Below are positions 1 to 7,524 of a stretch of DNA of 39,108 nucleotides, piece after piece. Every line of letters starts with the position of its first letter. Position 1 is the stretch's first letter. Where the stretch lies: contig JABAQT010000039.1 of the NCBI GenBank assembly GCA_019187195.1, positions 75,193 through 114,300 of the forward strand. The letters run 5' to 3'. Source of the DNA: Bryobacteraceae bacterium (GTDB lineage Bacteria > Acidobacteriota > Terriglobia > Bryobacterales > Bryobacteraceae). The translations under genes were made by a program, and so were the position numbers. The notes below the pieces were generated by a model. It was not told where the DNA came from and ran no database searches. It was given only the letters and a program-made list of their open reading frames with translations.

Positions 1-578
1 CCCGCCACGATAAGAAAAAACTGAAGAACTTCATTGTAGATAGCCGAAGTAAGGCCGCCGAGAAAGATGTAGCACAGCACGATAAAGGCGGAAAGCCAGA
101 TCGAAGCGCTGAAGTCCCAGCCCAACAGAGCCGTAAGCAGAATGCCCATCGCGTAGAGCGAGATGCCCGAAGAGAATACCGTCATCGCGGCAAACGTGAG
201 CGCGTTGAACCCCCTGGTCTTCTCATCGAAACGGAGTTTCAGGTACTCGGGAACCGAGCGCGCCCGCGAGCCGTAATAGAACGGCATCATGAAAATGCCG
301 ACAAAGACCATCGCCGGGACCGCCCCTACCCAATAAAAATGGCTCGTCGCGATGCCGTACTTCGCCCCCGAGGCGGCCATTCCCATCACCTCCTGCGCGC
401 CAAGATTGGCGGAAAGAAAGGCAAGTCCGGTGATCCAGGCGGGAATCGAGCGTCCCGATAAGAAGAAGTCCGTCGACGTTCGCATGTAGCGCTTGAGGGC
501 GAACCCGATGCCGGTGACGAAGCAGAGATAGGTCGCCAGGATCAGGTAGTCAACGGGAGCCAGCGAGATTCGAAACAT
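1..578 (-). CDS. Sodium:solute symporter (SSS/SLC5 family), N-terminal part, runs off window edge
   Basis: The frame opens at an ATG whose complement is at 576-578 and stays open to base 1, giving the first 192 residues; the C-terminus lies outside the window. The start (MFRISLAPVDYLIL) leads into hydrophobic segments separated by short loops. Residues about 33-45 (RTSTDFFLSGRSIPAW) and 57-66 (ANLGAQEVMG) match the SSS pattern of a first loop 'DFFLAGR' followed by a helix carrying the sodium-site region. About five membrane helices are visible. SSS proteins use the sodium gradient to import sugars, amino acids, nucleosides or carboxylates; the substrate cannot be told from this half. There is no upstream partner in the window: the next thing to the right is transposase debris. 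No strong ribosome-binding site is seen, but the start is the only plausible one before the first helix. Confidence 0.85.
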   Translation of the reverse strand, partial: MFRISLAPVDYLILATYLCFVTGIGFALKRYMRTSTDFFLSGRSIPAWITGLAFLSANLGAQEVMGMAASGAKYGIATSHFYWVGAVPAMVFVGIFMMPFYYGSRARSVPEYLKLRFDEKTRGFNALTFAAMTVFSSGISLYAMGILLTALLGWDFSASIWLSAFIVLCYIFLGGLTSAIYNEVLQFFLIVA

Positions 579-591
579 TGGGAACCATTGT

Positions 592-969
592 ATGCGAGGA
601 GAGGGCGTGTGCCGGAGTCTCCGTCAGAAAGCGCTGGACCGGATGAATCTGCAAGTGCACCATGTCCTCAGCGGCATCGTGGGGCAGACCGGATTGGCGA
701 TCGTCGATGCCATTCCGGGCGGCGAACGCGATCCGCGGGCCAAACCGCGGAACGGGCGCATCAAGGCTGACGAGGAAGTGATCGCGAAATCGTTGGCAGG
801 CGACTACCGGCCTGAGCATCTGTTCACCTTGCGGCAATCGCTGGCAGCCTATCGCAGCTACCAGAAGCTGATCGACGATGGGACCGTGAGATTCGCGACC
901 GCTTACACGATGTTCAGTCCTCCAACCCGACTGCGGAAACCCCGGACGAGGCCCGGACTTCACTAAATT
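592..969 (+). pseudogene. Decayed IS110-family transposase fragment with a frameshift
   Basis: The frame from 592 reads (K)ALDRMNLQVHHVLSGIVG, then GLAIVDAI, GERDP, GRIKADEEVIAKSLAGDYRPEHLFTLRQSL and YRSYQKLID. This is the conserved C-terminal half of the IS110 DEDD domain, just before the spacer that precedes the second transposase domain. At about 880-882 the similarity moves to another frame: reading from 882 gives DREIRDRLHDVQSS, the expected continuation ('CDREI'). A one-base deletion (or two-base gain) therefore broke the gene. The N-terminal catalytic residues and the whole C-terminal Ser domain are absent, and no terminal repeats are seen, so the element is dead. Family assignment is by recognition of the conserved block; the right edge is approximate because similarity fades near 969. 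Confidence 0.8.
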
Positions 970-1274
970 TCGTAGCGCCTCCGCTTTCGCTTTCTGGATG
1001 GCGCTTCCGGGCAGCGCATCATCCAGTCCCACACGCCCCTTCCCCACGCGGAGGGCAGGAGTGGAGCGGATAAGTCTTGGCCGCCCGAGAGCGCCTTTGG
1101 GACCCGGTCCGGGAATATCGCAATGACGAAGCGCGCCAGAAAGTCATGGACAAGTTGGTCCTCGCGTGACGCTCCCTCGCATTGAACCTCCGGTGTACGC
1201 AAGAAGCTCCGCACCGAGGCCGACTGTTTCGATCGCCCGGAGGTGGCATTATCATGAACCGTGATCACTGGCGG
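970..1274. other. Intergenic debris between the transposase remnant and the next gene
   Basis: No intact gene is supported here. A short open stretch on the plus strand from 1074 to a TGA at 1167-1169 reads as a well-composed helical peptide (ARERLWDPVREYRNDEARQ in its centre). It has no start codon and follows an in-frame TAA, so it may be the tail of a lost gene of unknown identity. An 8-bp inverted repeat, ACCTCCGG at 1186-1193 and CCGGAGGT at 1237-1244, encloses 43 bases and could be an old element end or chance. The region reads as decaying sequence next to the IS110 fragment. Confidence 0.4.
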
Positions 1275-1304
1275 TTGCACCCCGGCCGGGCGATGTCCTA
1301 TTAT
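1275..1304 (+). promoter_or_regulatory. Candidate sigma-70-type promoter for the small secreted protein gene
   Basis: TTGCAC at 1275-1280 and TATTAT at 1299-1304 are 18 bases apart, about 75 bases upstream of the ATG at 1379. The -10 box is good, the -35 box only partly matches. Position and spacing fit; there is no direct evidence of use. Confidence 0.4.
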
Positions 1305-1378
1305 TCATTACAGTTCTATCCGCATTGGCGTTCGTGGCCAATTCGATATTAGTGAGGATGCTAAAGAGGATGCTACAC

Positions 1379-1684
1379 ATGAAGAAAATTGCCATGCTCT
1401 CTCTGTTCGCGATGTCCGCTTTCGCGGCGTCCTGGACCGGGTACATCTCTGATTCGGGCTGCGGCGCCAAGCACGCCGACGGCTCTCCGGGCGCGGTCAA
1501 GTGCGTCATCGGCTGCGTGAAAGGCAAGGGCGCCGCCCCTGTCCTCGTGGTTGGAGACAAAGTGCTGAAGGTCGACGCCGCTTCCAAGGACAAGGTGATG
1601 GACCACCTCGGCCACAAGGTGACAGTCAACGGCAAGTTGGCGGGCGACACGGTCACCATCGACAGTGTGTCGGCGGCCAACTAG
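1379..1684 (+). CDS. Small secreted protein, resembles DUF5818-type acidobacterial proteins
   Basis: A 101-residue product. An upstream in-frame start exists at 1325, but the ATG at 1379 is chosen because AAGAGGA lies nine bases before it and because it opens a clean signal peptide (MKKIAMLSLFAMSAFA, cleavage probably after residue 16-17). The mature part begins WTGYISDSGCGAKH and has a four-cysteine pattern (C-x15-C-x3-C within the first half), followed by short beta-like strands ending GKLAGDTVTIDSVS. This layout (WTG-Y-x-D-S-x-C start, KVTVxGKL-x-GDT end) is what I associate with the DUF5818 family common in acidobacteria, whose function is unknown. It is probably a periplasmic or extracellular beta-rich domain. 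A strong terminator follows, so it is likely monocistronic. Confidence 0.75.
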   Translation: MKKIAMLSLFAMSAFAASWTGYISDSGCGAKHADGSPGAVKCVIGCVKGKGAAPVLVVGDKVLKVDAASKDKVMDHLGHKVTVNGKLAGDTVTIDSVSAAN

Positions 1685-1703
1685 CGGGATTGAGGAGTGA
1701 ATG

Positions 1704-1745
1704 CCGGCGCTGCGCGGATCAACCGCGTGGCGCCGGTTTTGTTTT
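1704..1745 (+). terminator. Rho-independent terminator
   Basis: A 14-bp stem with two mismatches (CCGGCGC..GCGG at 1704-1717 against CCGCG..GGCGCCGG at 1723-1736) and a five-base loop is followed by TTTTGTTTT. It starts 19 bases after the stop of the small secreted protein gene and should end that transcript. Confidence 0.8.
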
Positions 1746-1790
1746 GCGGCACGGGCGCGGCCGGGGCTCATCGTATCATCAGGAATAGAG

Positions 1791-2255
1791 ATGCCGCGCG
1801 CCTTGATGTTTGGTATTGTTCTGCTGCTGTGCTCGGGTTGTGAGCGCAAGCCGGCGACTGAGGGCTTGTTTCTTTCGATCGAGGCGAACCTGAAATCGCT
1901 CCGCCAGGTGCCGGGACGGTTCCAGGCGACCCCGCAAAGCGAAGAGTCACCCTTCACCGCTTACTTTCAGCAATCGAACCTTCAAATGGTGGATGAGCAA
2001 CCGCAAGACGGCAGTTCGCTACGGCGGCGCTACTACTTCCATGAAGGCGGTCTTTTCTACTACCGGGAACTCGAGAACAATCAATTGCAGCGCCAGTTTG
2101 TGATTGACAAGGACGGGAAGGTGAAGAACGCGATTCCAGGGGGATTCCCCGGCGCGGATCTGGGGCGCATTGAAGCGCGGGCGGCCGCTCTCAAGGATGC
2201 GGCCATCTCGCGAGCCGGGCAGATGTTCGTATTTCCGCTTATGCGGAACCGGTGA
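1791..2255 (+). CDS. Small lipoprotein of unknown function
   Basis: A 154-residue product. The frame is open from 1701, but that part crosses the terminator; ATG 1791 opens a standard lipoprotein signal (MPRALMFGIVLLLCSGC, lipobox L-C-S-G with Cys17) and has AGGAATAGAG directly upstream. The mature part is polar, with a repeated-strand look in the middle (RRRYYFHEGGLFYYRELENNQ... then QFVIDKDGKVKNAIPGG), suggesting a small beta-sheet domain followed by a helix. I do not recognise a family. It is probably tethered to a membrane on the periplasmic side. The efflux genes follow in the same direction after about 150 bases containing a promoter candidate, so co-transcription is possible but not required. 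Confidence 0.65.
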   Translation: MPRALMFGIVLLLCSGCERKPATEGLFLSIEANLKSLRQVPGRFQATPQSEESPFTAYFQQSNLQMVDEQPQDGSSLRRRYYFHEGGLFYYRELENNQLQRQFVIDKDGKVKNAIPGGFPGADLGRIEARAAALKDAAISRAGQMFVFPLMRNR

Positions 2256-2295
2256 ACTTCCTGTTTCCGTATGCGGCCATCTCATGACCGGGCAG
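2197..2295 (+). repeat. Imperfect direct repeat at the 3' end of the lipoprotein gene
   Basis: Bases 2197-2222 and 2271-2295 are near copies: ATGCGGCCATCTC is identical in both, then CGCGAGCCGGGCAG versus ATGACCGGGCAG, with one base missing. Between them TTTCCGCTTATGCGG and TTTCCGTATGCGG are also similar. The second copy lies just past the stop codon, as if the gene end had been partly duplicated. Confidence 0.55.
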
Positions 2296-2299
2296 GGAT

Positions 2300-2328
2300 T
2301 TGCGACACGGCGGGGGAAAAGCTACACT
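2300..2328 (+). promoter_or_regulatory. Candidate promoter of the efflux operon
   Basis: TTGCGA at 2300-2305 and TACACT at 2323-2328 are spaced 17 bases, each matching four of six consensus positions. They lie 80 bases upstream of the membrane-fusion protein start. A TTGACA at 2333-2338 lacks a partner -10 box. Confidence 0.4.
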
Positions 2329-2407
2329 CCGATTGACAGGCCGATAAAGGTTGGACGGCGATCGCGCTCGATTTATCCTTCACCGGGTAGAAGGGTTCAG
2401 GAACCAG

Positions 2408-3661
2408 ATGGACGTTCCGCGCAAGGGAGTACGGCGAAACAGGATCATCAAACGGTCCGTAGCAGTACTCTTCCTGTTCATAGCGATACCGCTGGCCACC
2501 TGGGGTCTGCGGCAGATGAAGCCAGCCGCGCCGCAGGTGGAGCGCGCCTCCATCTGGCCGGATAAAGTGAAGCGCGGCTCGATGCGGATTGACCGGCGCG
2601 GCCTCGGCACTTTGGTTCCCGAAGAGATTCTGTGGATTCCGGCGATCACCGATGGCCGGGTGGAAAAGCTGATCCTGCGTCCCGGAGCGAGGGTGAGCAG
2701 CAACAGCGTCATCATGGAATTGAGCAACCCGGAACTGCAGTTAGCAATGCTCGACCTCGAATGGCAGGTGCGGATCGCCGAGGCCAATCTCAAGGATCTC
2801 CAGGTGAAATTGGAAAGCGCCGATCTGGATGAGAAGGCCAGGGCGGCCCAGTTGCAGAGCGACTATGTACAGGCGAAGTTGAAATACGACCGCGACGAGA
2901 AACTGGCCAAGGAAGGGCTGACGCCGGATTTGACTTTGCAACTCTCGAAGGCGGCCGTCGAGGAACTCGGGCGGCGTTTTGAACTCGAACAAAAGCGGTT
3001 GGCCATCAGCGGGGAATCCATGGAAGCACAGCTGGCCTCGCAGCGCGTGCAGATTGAGAAATCACGCGCCGCCTACCGGTTGAAGAAAGAACAATACGAA
3101 GGTCTGAAGATCCGGGCGGGAACCGATGGGGTGCTACAGGAGATGACTCTCCAGGTGGGGCAACGCGTGACGGCGGGAACCATCCTCGCCAAGGTGGCCC
3201 AGCCCAGGAAATTGAAGGCGGAGCTGAAGATCGCCGAGACACAGGCCAAGGACATCCGGATCGGGCAGAAAGCTGTTATCGATACGAGGAATGGGACGGT
3301 GGATGGGGCCGTCAGCCGCATTGACCCGGCCGTGGTCAACGGCACCGTTACGGTGGATGTCACCCTTAGAGGCCCCCTTCCCGATGGCGCGCGCCCCGAT
3401 CTGAGCGTAGATGGAACCATAGAAATTGAACGAACCGATAATGTCCTCTATGTCGGCCGTCCCGTGTTCGGTCAGGCCGGCAGCATAGCGACCCTGTTCC
3501 GGATCATTCCCGGGACCCATGAGGCCGTGCGGGTTCAGGTGAAGTTCGGCCGCGGATCGGTGAATACCATCGAGGTTCTGGATGGGCTCAGGGAAGGGGA
3601 CGAGGTAATTTTGTCGGATATGTCCGCCTGGGATGCATACAACCGCATACGGTTGAACTGA
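2408..3661 (+). CDS. HlyD/MacA-type periplasmic adaptor (membrane fusion protein)
   Basis: A 417-residue product. The frame is open from a TTG at 2351, but ATG 2408 gives the expected short basic N-terminus (MDVPRKGVRRNRIIKR) followed by one membrane anchor at about residues 17-33. Then come: the first half of a biotinyl-lipoyl-like domain (about 75-105, 'GRVEKLILRPGARV...VIMELSNPEL'); a long alpha-helical hairpin rich in charged heptads (about 105-230); the second lipoyl half ('IRAGTDGVLQEMTLQVGQRVTAGTILAKV', about 235-265); and a beta-barrel and membrane-proximal part to the end ('LREGDEVILSD'). Such adaptors bridge an inner-membrane pump to an outer-membrane channel. The genes after it encode the matching ATPase and permease, so this is the MacA-like part of a tripartite system. 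No TolC-like channel gene is present here. Confidence 0.88.
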   Translation: MDVPRKGVRRNRIIKRSVAVLFLFIAIPLATWGLRQMKPAAPQVERASIWPDKVKRGSMRIDRRGLGTLVPEEILWIPAITDGRVEKLILRPGARVSSNSVIMELSNPELQLAMLDLEWQVRIAEANLKDLQVKLESADLDEKARAAQLQSDYVQAKLKYDRDEKLAKEGLTPDLTLQLSKAAVEELGRRFELEQKRLAISGESMEAQLASQRVQIEKSRAAYRLKKEQYEGLKIRAGTDGVLQEMTLQVGQRVTAGTILAKVAQPRKLKAELKIAETQAKDIRIGQKAVIDTRNGTVDGAVSRIDPAVVNGTVTVDVTLRGPLPDGARPDLSVDGTIEIERTDNVLYVGRPVFGQAGSIATLFRIIPGTHEAVRVQVKFGRGSVNTIEVLDGLREGDEVILSDMSAWDAYNRIRLN

Positions 3662-3747
3662 AGTAGAACGAAAATAGTAAATTTTACGGAACCACCCAAC
3701 GGCTGGTGCGTATTAGAGTCAATGGGGAAGTTCTGAAAGGAGTGGGA

Positions 3748-4446
3748 ATGGGCGAGGCGGAGACGTTGATCCGGCTGGATGGCGTGACCAAAGTGTTCGT
3801 CACCGATGAGGTGGAAACACACGCGCTGGCCGGGATCCACATGGACATTAAGAAGGGTGAGTACGTCGCCATCTCGGGTCCGTCCGGATGCGGCAAGTCG
3901 ACTCTGCTCGCGATTCTCGGTCTGCTCGATTCGCCAACGAGCGGCTCTTATACTCTAAAAGGCGAGCCGGTGGAAAATCTCAAACTTTCGGGGAGAGCGC
4001 GCATTCGCAACCGGGAGATCGGATTCATCTTCCAGGCTTTCAACCTGATTGGCGATCTCACGGTGTACGAGAATGTCGAATTGCCACTGACCTACCGAGG
4101 GATGGGTTCGGCCGAACGCCGGAAGCGCGTTCACGAATCGCTCGATCGGGTGGGGATGTCGCATCGCGTCAAGCATTATCCTTCACAGCTTTCGGGCGGC
4201 CAGCAGCAACGCGTGGCCGTCGCGCGCGCCCTGGCCGGCGAGCCGTCCATCCTACTGGCCGATGAACCCACGGGGAACCTGGATTCGGCAAACGGCGAGG
4301 CGGTGATGGAACTCCTGCGGGAGTTGCACCGCGCGGGGGCCACCATTTGCATGGTGACCCACGATCCGCGCTACGCCCGCCATGCCGACCGTTCCGTCCA
4401 CCTGTTTGACGGACGAATTGTCGAGGAGAATGTGGAGTTGGTCTGA
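3748..4446 (+). CDS. ABC transporter ATP-binding protein, MacB/LolD type
   Basis: A 232-residue product. GTG 3706 is an upstream alternative, but ATG 3748 has a strong AAAGGAG five bases before it. Visible motifs: Walker A GPSGCGKST (44-52), Q-loop at Q96 (FIFQAFNLI), signature LSGGQQQR (148-155), Walker B ILLADEPTGNLD (168-179) and H-loop VTHD. The DEPTGNLD wording and the 232-residue length are typical of the MacB/LolD/FtsE group, which powers mechanotransmission rather than ordinary transport. It starts 86 bases after the adaptor gene and its stop overlaps the next start (TGATG), so these genes are one operon. It would pair with the permease at 4929. Confidence 0.93.
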   Translation: MGEAETLIRLDGVTKVFVTDEVETHALAGIHMDIKKGEYVAISGPSGCGKSTLLAILGLLDSPTSGSYTLKGEPVENLKLSGRARIRNREIGFIFQAFNLIGDLTVYENVELPLTYRGMGSAERRKRVHESLDRVGMSHRVKHYPSQLSGGQQQRVAVARALAGEPSILLADEPTGNLDSANGEAVMELLRELHRAGATICMVTHDPRYARHADRSVHLFDGRIVEENVELV

Positions 4447-4838
4447 TGAATCTACGTCCGCGATGCAACTGGGTGAGCCGCAATCCTGACTATCTTGCAA
4501 TTGCGGCGATTCTATTATTCACGGGCGCCGCCTGGGTGGTGTCGCGCGTACTCCCCAATCCGCTTCTCATCGCACGGACGGACCGGATGGAGAATGCGGC
4601 GCGTCCGCCGTCCTGGGGGATTCGTGATCAGACGCGCCAGGCGAGCGAATGCCTGCGGAGGGAAATTCAGCGGCATAATGAAGAATTCCGCGAGCAGTGT
4701 CTGCAATTGCGGGAGGAATTGAGCCGCGCGCGGGAGCAATCCCAGTGCTGGCGAAGCGAGGCGCGGCGGCTGCGGGAGACAATCCGTCAGCAGCTCCGGT
4801 CCTTATTGTGCCGGTCATCGAATCTTCGCTTCGGATAA
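4446..4838 (+). CDS. Small membrane-anchored coiled-coil protein of unknown function
   Basis: A 130-residue product whose ATG overlaps the stop of the ATPase gene (TGATG), pointing to translational coupling. One hydrophobic segment at about residues 18-36 (YLAIAAILLFTGAAWVV) would anchor it, with the rest outside or periplasmic. From about residue 65 to 120 it is a highly charged Arg/Glu/Gln-rich helix with regular hydrophobic spacing (REIQRHNEEFREQC..LREELSRAREQ), a probable coiled coil, with three cysteines in it. No family is recognised. Position inside the efflux operon suggests an accessory or assembly factor for the adaptor-permease complex, possibly pairing with the adaptor's helical hairpin; that is inference. 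Confidence 0.65.
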   Translation: MNLRPRCNWVSRNPDYLAIAAILLFTGAAWVVSRVLPNPLLIARTDRMENAARPPSWGIRDQTRQASECLRREIQRHNEEFREQCLQLREELSRAREQSQCWRSEARRLRETIRQQLRSLLCRSSNLRFG

Positions 4839-4864
4839 GGCCGAGAGCGAGTCCGGGGTTGATT

Positions 4865-4887
4865 CCGGGCCGATCGAGGCGGCCCGG
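4865..4887 (+). other. GC-rich intercistronic hairpin
   Basis: CCGGGCCG (4865-4872) and CGGCCCGG (4880-4887) form a perfect 8-bp stem with a seven-base loop between the coiled-coil gene and the permease gene. No T-run follows, so it is not a terminator. It could protect or process the mRNA and set the ratio of the flanking products. Confidence 0.5.
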
Positions 4888-4928
4888 CGATGGAGCGCAA
4901 CAGGATAGACACGAAGGAAGACCGGTAG

Positions 4929-7370
4929 ATGCGGTTTCGTGAAGAACTCGCGGTGGCGTCGATGGCCTTGCGGCGGCTGTGGCGCAACCGGACCATCTCC
5001 CTGCTGGTGGTATTTTCGCTGGCGTTGGGGATAGGAGCCAACACGGCGATATTCACCCTGGTGGACGCGGTGTTGCTCGCTCCTCTGCCCGTTCGTGAGC
5101 CGGGAAGGCTGTTTTCCGTGTTCACCGCGGACGCGCGGATTGCGGAGCCTCTGCCGGTTTCGTTCCCGAACTATCTTGACCTGCGCGGCCGCTCCCAGGC
5201 GTTCGGTGAACTGGCGGCATTCACGTGGACAAAGGTCAACCTGGCGATCGACGGGGAGGTGCGTGAGTACACGGCGGAAGTGGTGACGGATAACTACTTC
5301 GTCATGGCGGGTGTTCAACCCGCTTTGGGCCGCCTGCCCGATGCGGGGGACGATGACGCTCCCCTCCCCGCCGTGCTCAGCTATCCGCTTTGGCGCAAGC
5401 AGTTTCGCGGCGAAGCAGCGGTGATCGGTAAGACGATCCACCTCAACCGCCAGGCGTTCCGCGTAGCGGCTGTGATGCCGGCGTCGTTCAAGGGATTGGA
5501 GAGGGTTGGGTCAACCGACCTGTGGGTCCCCATGCGCGCCTGCCGCGCGGTGCTCGAGATGCCCGGTTGGGTGGACTCGCGCCGCGCCGTGATGTTCCTG
5601 GTGGCGGGACGCCTGCGGGACGGAATCCCGAAGGAATGGGCGGCGGCGGAAGCAGACCGGGTGGGAAGGGAATTGGCGAGCCGCTATCCGCTCGACAACG
5701 CGGGGAGGAGTTTCTCGATTGCTCCACTCGATGCAGCCACCGAGGGTCCCATGCGCCGCAAGGGAGTGGTGCGGGCGGCCGTTGTGCTCATGAGCGCTTC
5801 CGGTCTGGTGTTGCTGATCGCCATTGCCAGCGCGGGTAACATGCTGCTGTCGCGGTCCTCGGTGAGGCGGCGGGAAATGGCCGTGCGGCTGGCCCTGGGC
5901 GCGACTCGCCGCAAACTGCTCTACCAGGTGTTTCTGGACAGTGCGCTGTTGGTGATCATTGGATCCGCACTGGGGCTCCTGTTCGGTGTTGTGGGCCGGG
6001 AGTTGTTATGGCGCTTCCGTCCGGAGCATCTTTCGGTGGAGGATTTGCGGCTCGGCATCAACGGGCGGGTGCTCGCCTTTATGGCGCTCGTGTCCGTGCT
6101 CACGGGGATCGCGGCCAGCCTGCTGCCGGCGTTGCAGTCGCTGCGGGGAGAGATCACGGGAGAGTTGCGCGAAGGCGCGCGCGCGAAGCTGAATGGCTGG
6201 AAGTCGCTGCATCTGCGCGAAGCCCTGGTGGTGGGCCAGGTGGCGCTTTCGCTGGTTGCCCTGGTGGGCGCCGATCTTTTCCTGAAGAGCCTGCGCAACA
6301 TGCGGGCCATTGATCCGGGCTTCGATACGAGAACCATCGCCTCTTTTTCCGTGAATCCGCGCCGGCTTGGCTTGGGGGACTGCCAGCGGCTCGATTTTTA
6401 TGCAAGTCTTCGTGAGAAATTGGCGGGAATCGGCGGCGTGCAGTCGGTGAGCATCTCATCGAATCCCCTGCTCGGTGAGAGTTCGGTGCGCCGCACGATC
6501 CAGTTGCCTGGAAACTCCGGCCGGAGCGGCGAGATCGTTCCCGTGAACATGGTCAGCACGCGCTATTTCGAAACGGCGGACGTGTTGATCCTGCGTGGCC
6601 GGGATTTCACATCCGGAGACGGAGCGGGAACCGCGAAAGTGGCGATTGTGAATGAGACGATGGCGCGGCGGTTCTGGCCGGGGGCGCCGGCAATCGGCAA
6701 GACGTTCCGCTTTTTTGGCGACGAGGACGAACATACCGTAATTGGCGTGGCCAGGGATGGTGTCTACAATGCCCTCGGTGAGGGGCCCGAGCCCTATGTT
6801 TACGTGCCCCTCACGCAGAGCAGTCCATCGAAGGCGTTTGTTCTGGTGCGTGCGGAGGGCGATCCGGCCCGGCTTGCCGGGAACATTGCGGCGGAGATGA
6901 AGCGCTTCCGTCCGGATCTGCCCGCCGTCGAGGTGACTCCCATCCGGACATCGATTGAAGAGTCGCTGTGGGCTCCGCGCATGGGCGCGGGTCTGCTGGC
7001 GGTGTTCGGCCTGCTTGCCCTGGCGCTGGCGAGCGTGGGTGTATACGGGGTAACCGCGCAGATGATTTCGCGCCGCACGGGAGAGATGGGGGTGCGGATG
7101 GCGATGGGCGCGTGTCCTGTGGACGTGATGGAACTGGTGCTGCGCCAGTGCTTCACGTTGATCCTGCCGGGGCTGGCGCTGGGGTCCGTGGCGGCGTTCG
7201 TCCTTGCGCGATTCTGCTTTCAGAATCTGCTGTATGGCGTCTCGGAAATGGACCTCGAACCGTATCTCGCGGCCTGCGTCCTGCTGGCGGTGGTGGCGCT
7301 GGCGGCGAGTTATCTGCCGGCGCGCCGCGCGCTTGGATTGCAGCCGCTGACGGCGCTTCGCGAACAATAA
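4929..7370 (+). CDS. FtsX/MacB-type ABC permease with duplicated core (ADOP-like)
   Basis: An 813-residue product. ATG 4929 follows AAGGAAG by eight bases. The protein has two tandem MacB-type units. Unit 1 has a helix at about 22-44 after the typical RRLWRNRTIS start, with the 'LALGIGANTAIFTLVDAVLLAPLPV' motif, a periplasmic domain to about 280, and three helices forming an FtsX domain (about 285-410, with 'RRREMAVRLALGATRRKLLYQV'). Unit 2 has a helix near 435-455, a second periplasmic domain to about 670 and a second FtsX domain (about 675-805, 'SRRTGEMGVRMAMGA'). Eight helices in all, so one chain probably replaces a MacB-like dimer of permeases. Such duplicated permeases are abundant in acidobacteria and often orphan, but this one sits with its own ATPase and adaptor. 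Likely role: export of a lipid, peptide or drug to the envelope or outside. Confidence 0.9.
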   Translation: MRFREELAVASMALRRLWRNRTISLLVVFSLALGIGANTAIFTLVDAVLLAPLPVREPGRLFSVFTADARIAEPLPVSFPNYLDLRGRSQAFGELAAFTWTKVNLAIDGEVREYTAEVVTDNYFVMAGVQPALGRLPDAGDDDAPLPAVLSYPLWRKQFRGEAAVIGKTIHLNRQAFRVAAVMPASFKGLERVGSTDLWVPMRACRAVLEMPGWVDSRRAVMFLVAGRLRDGIPKEWAAAEADRVGRELASRYPLDNAGRSFSIAPLDAATEGPMRRKGVVRAAVVLMSASGLVLLIAIASAGNMLLSRSSVRRREMAVRLALGATRRKLLYQVFLDSALLVIIGSALGLLFGVVGRELLWRFRPEHLSVEDLRLGINGRVLAFMALVSVLTGIAASLLPALQSLRGEITGELREGARAKLNGWKSLHLREALVVGQVALSLVALVGADLFLKSLRNMRAIDPGFDTRTIASFSVNPRRLGLGDCQRLDFYASLREKLAGIGGVQSVSISSNPLLGESSVRRTIQLPGNSGRSGEIVPVNMVSTRYFETADVLILRGRDFTSGDGAGTAKVAIVNETMARRFWPGAPAIGKTFRFFGDEDEHTVIGVARDGVYNALGEGPEPYVYVPLTQSSPSKAFVLVRAEGDPARLAGNIAAEMKRFRPDLPAVEVTPIRTSIEESLWAPRMGAGLLAVFGLLALALASVGVYGVTAQMISRRTGEMGVRMAMGACPVDVMELVLRQCFTLILPGLALGSVAAFVLARFCFQNLLYGVSEMDLEPYLAACVLLAVVALAASYLPARRALGLQPLTALREQ

Positions 7371-7393
7371 AGAGGCCGCGCAGGCGGCAGGCG

Positions 7394-7422
7394 TGGACAT
7401 CCTAACCAATAAATCGTACAGT
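7394..7422 (+). promoter_or_regulatory. Candidate promoter for the class V PLP enzyme
   Basis: TGGACA at 7394-7399 (five of six to the -35 consensus) and TACAGT at 7417-7422 are 17 bases apart. The resulting leader of roughly 95 bases contains a 6-bp GC stem, CCCGCG/CGCGGG at 7485-7503, just upstream of the ribosome-binding site. Confidence 0.5.
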
Positions 7423-7524
7423 AGACATGCGGCCGGTTCCTTTTCACCAGGCTTGCGGATCCCGCCGGTTTTTCGAGGGAGTGACCCGCGCGCCGGACGC
7501 GGGCCGCGATTGAAAGGAGACATT

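Noticed and set aside
1325..1378. Upstream in-frame start for the small secreted protein
   Set aside because: It would place a non-hydrophobic extension before a perfect signal peptide and lacks a ribosome-binding site; 1379 has one.
2333..2338. Consensus TTGACA upstream of the efflux operon
   Set aside because: No acceptable -10 box at 16-18 bases; the TTGCGA/TACACT pair at 2300-2328 is better.
2386..2393. GGTAGAAG, reverse complement of the TTCTACC element, near the adaptor start
   Set aside because: A seven-base match with no palindromic partner and no promoter overlap; likely chance.
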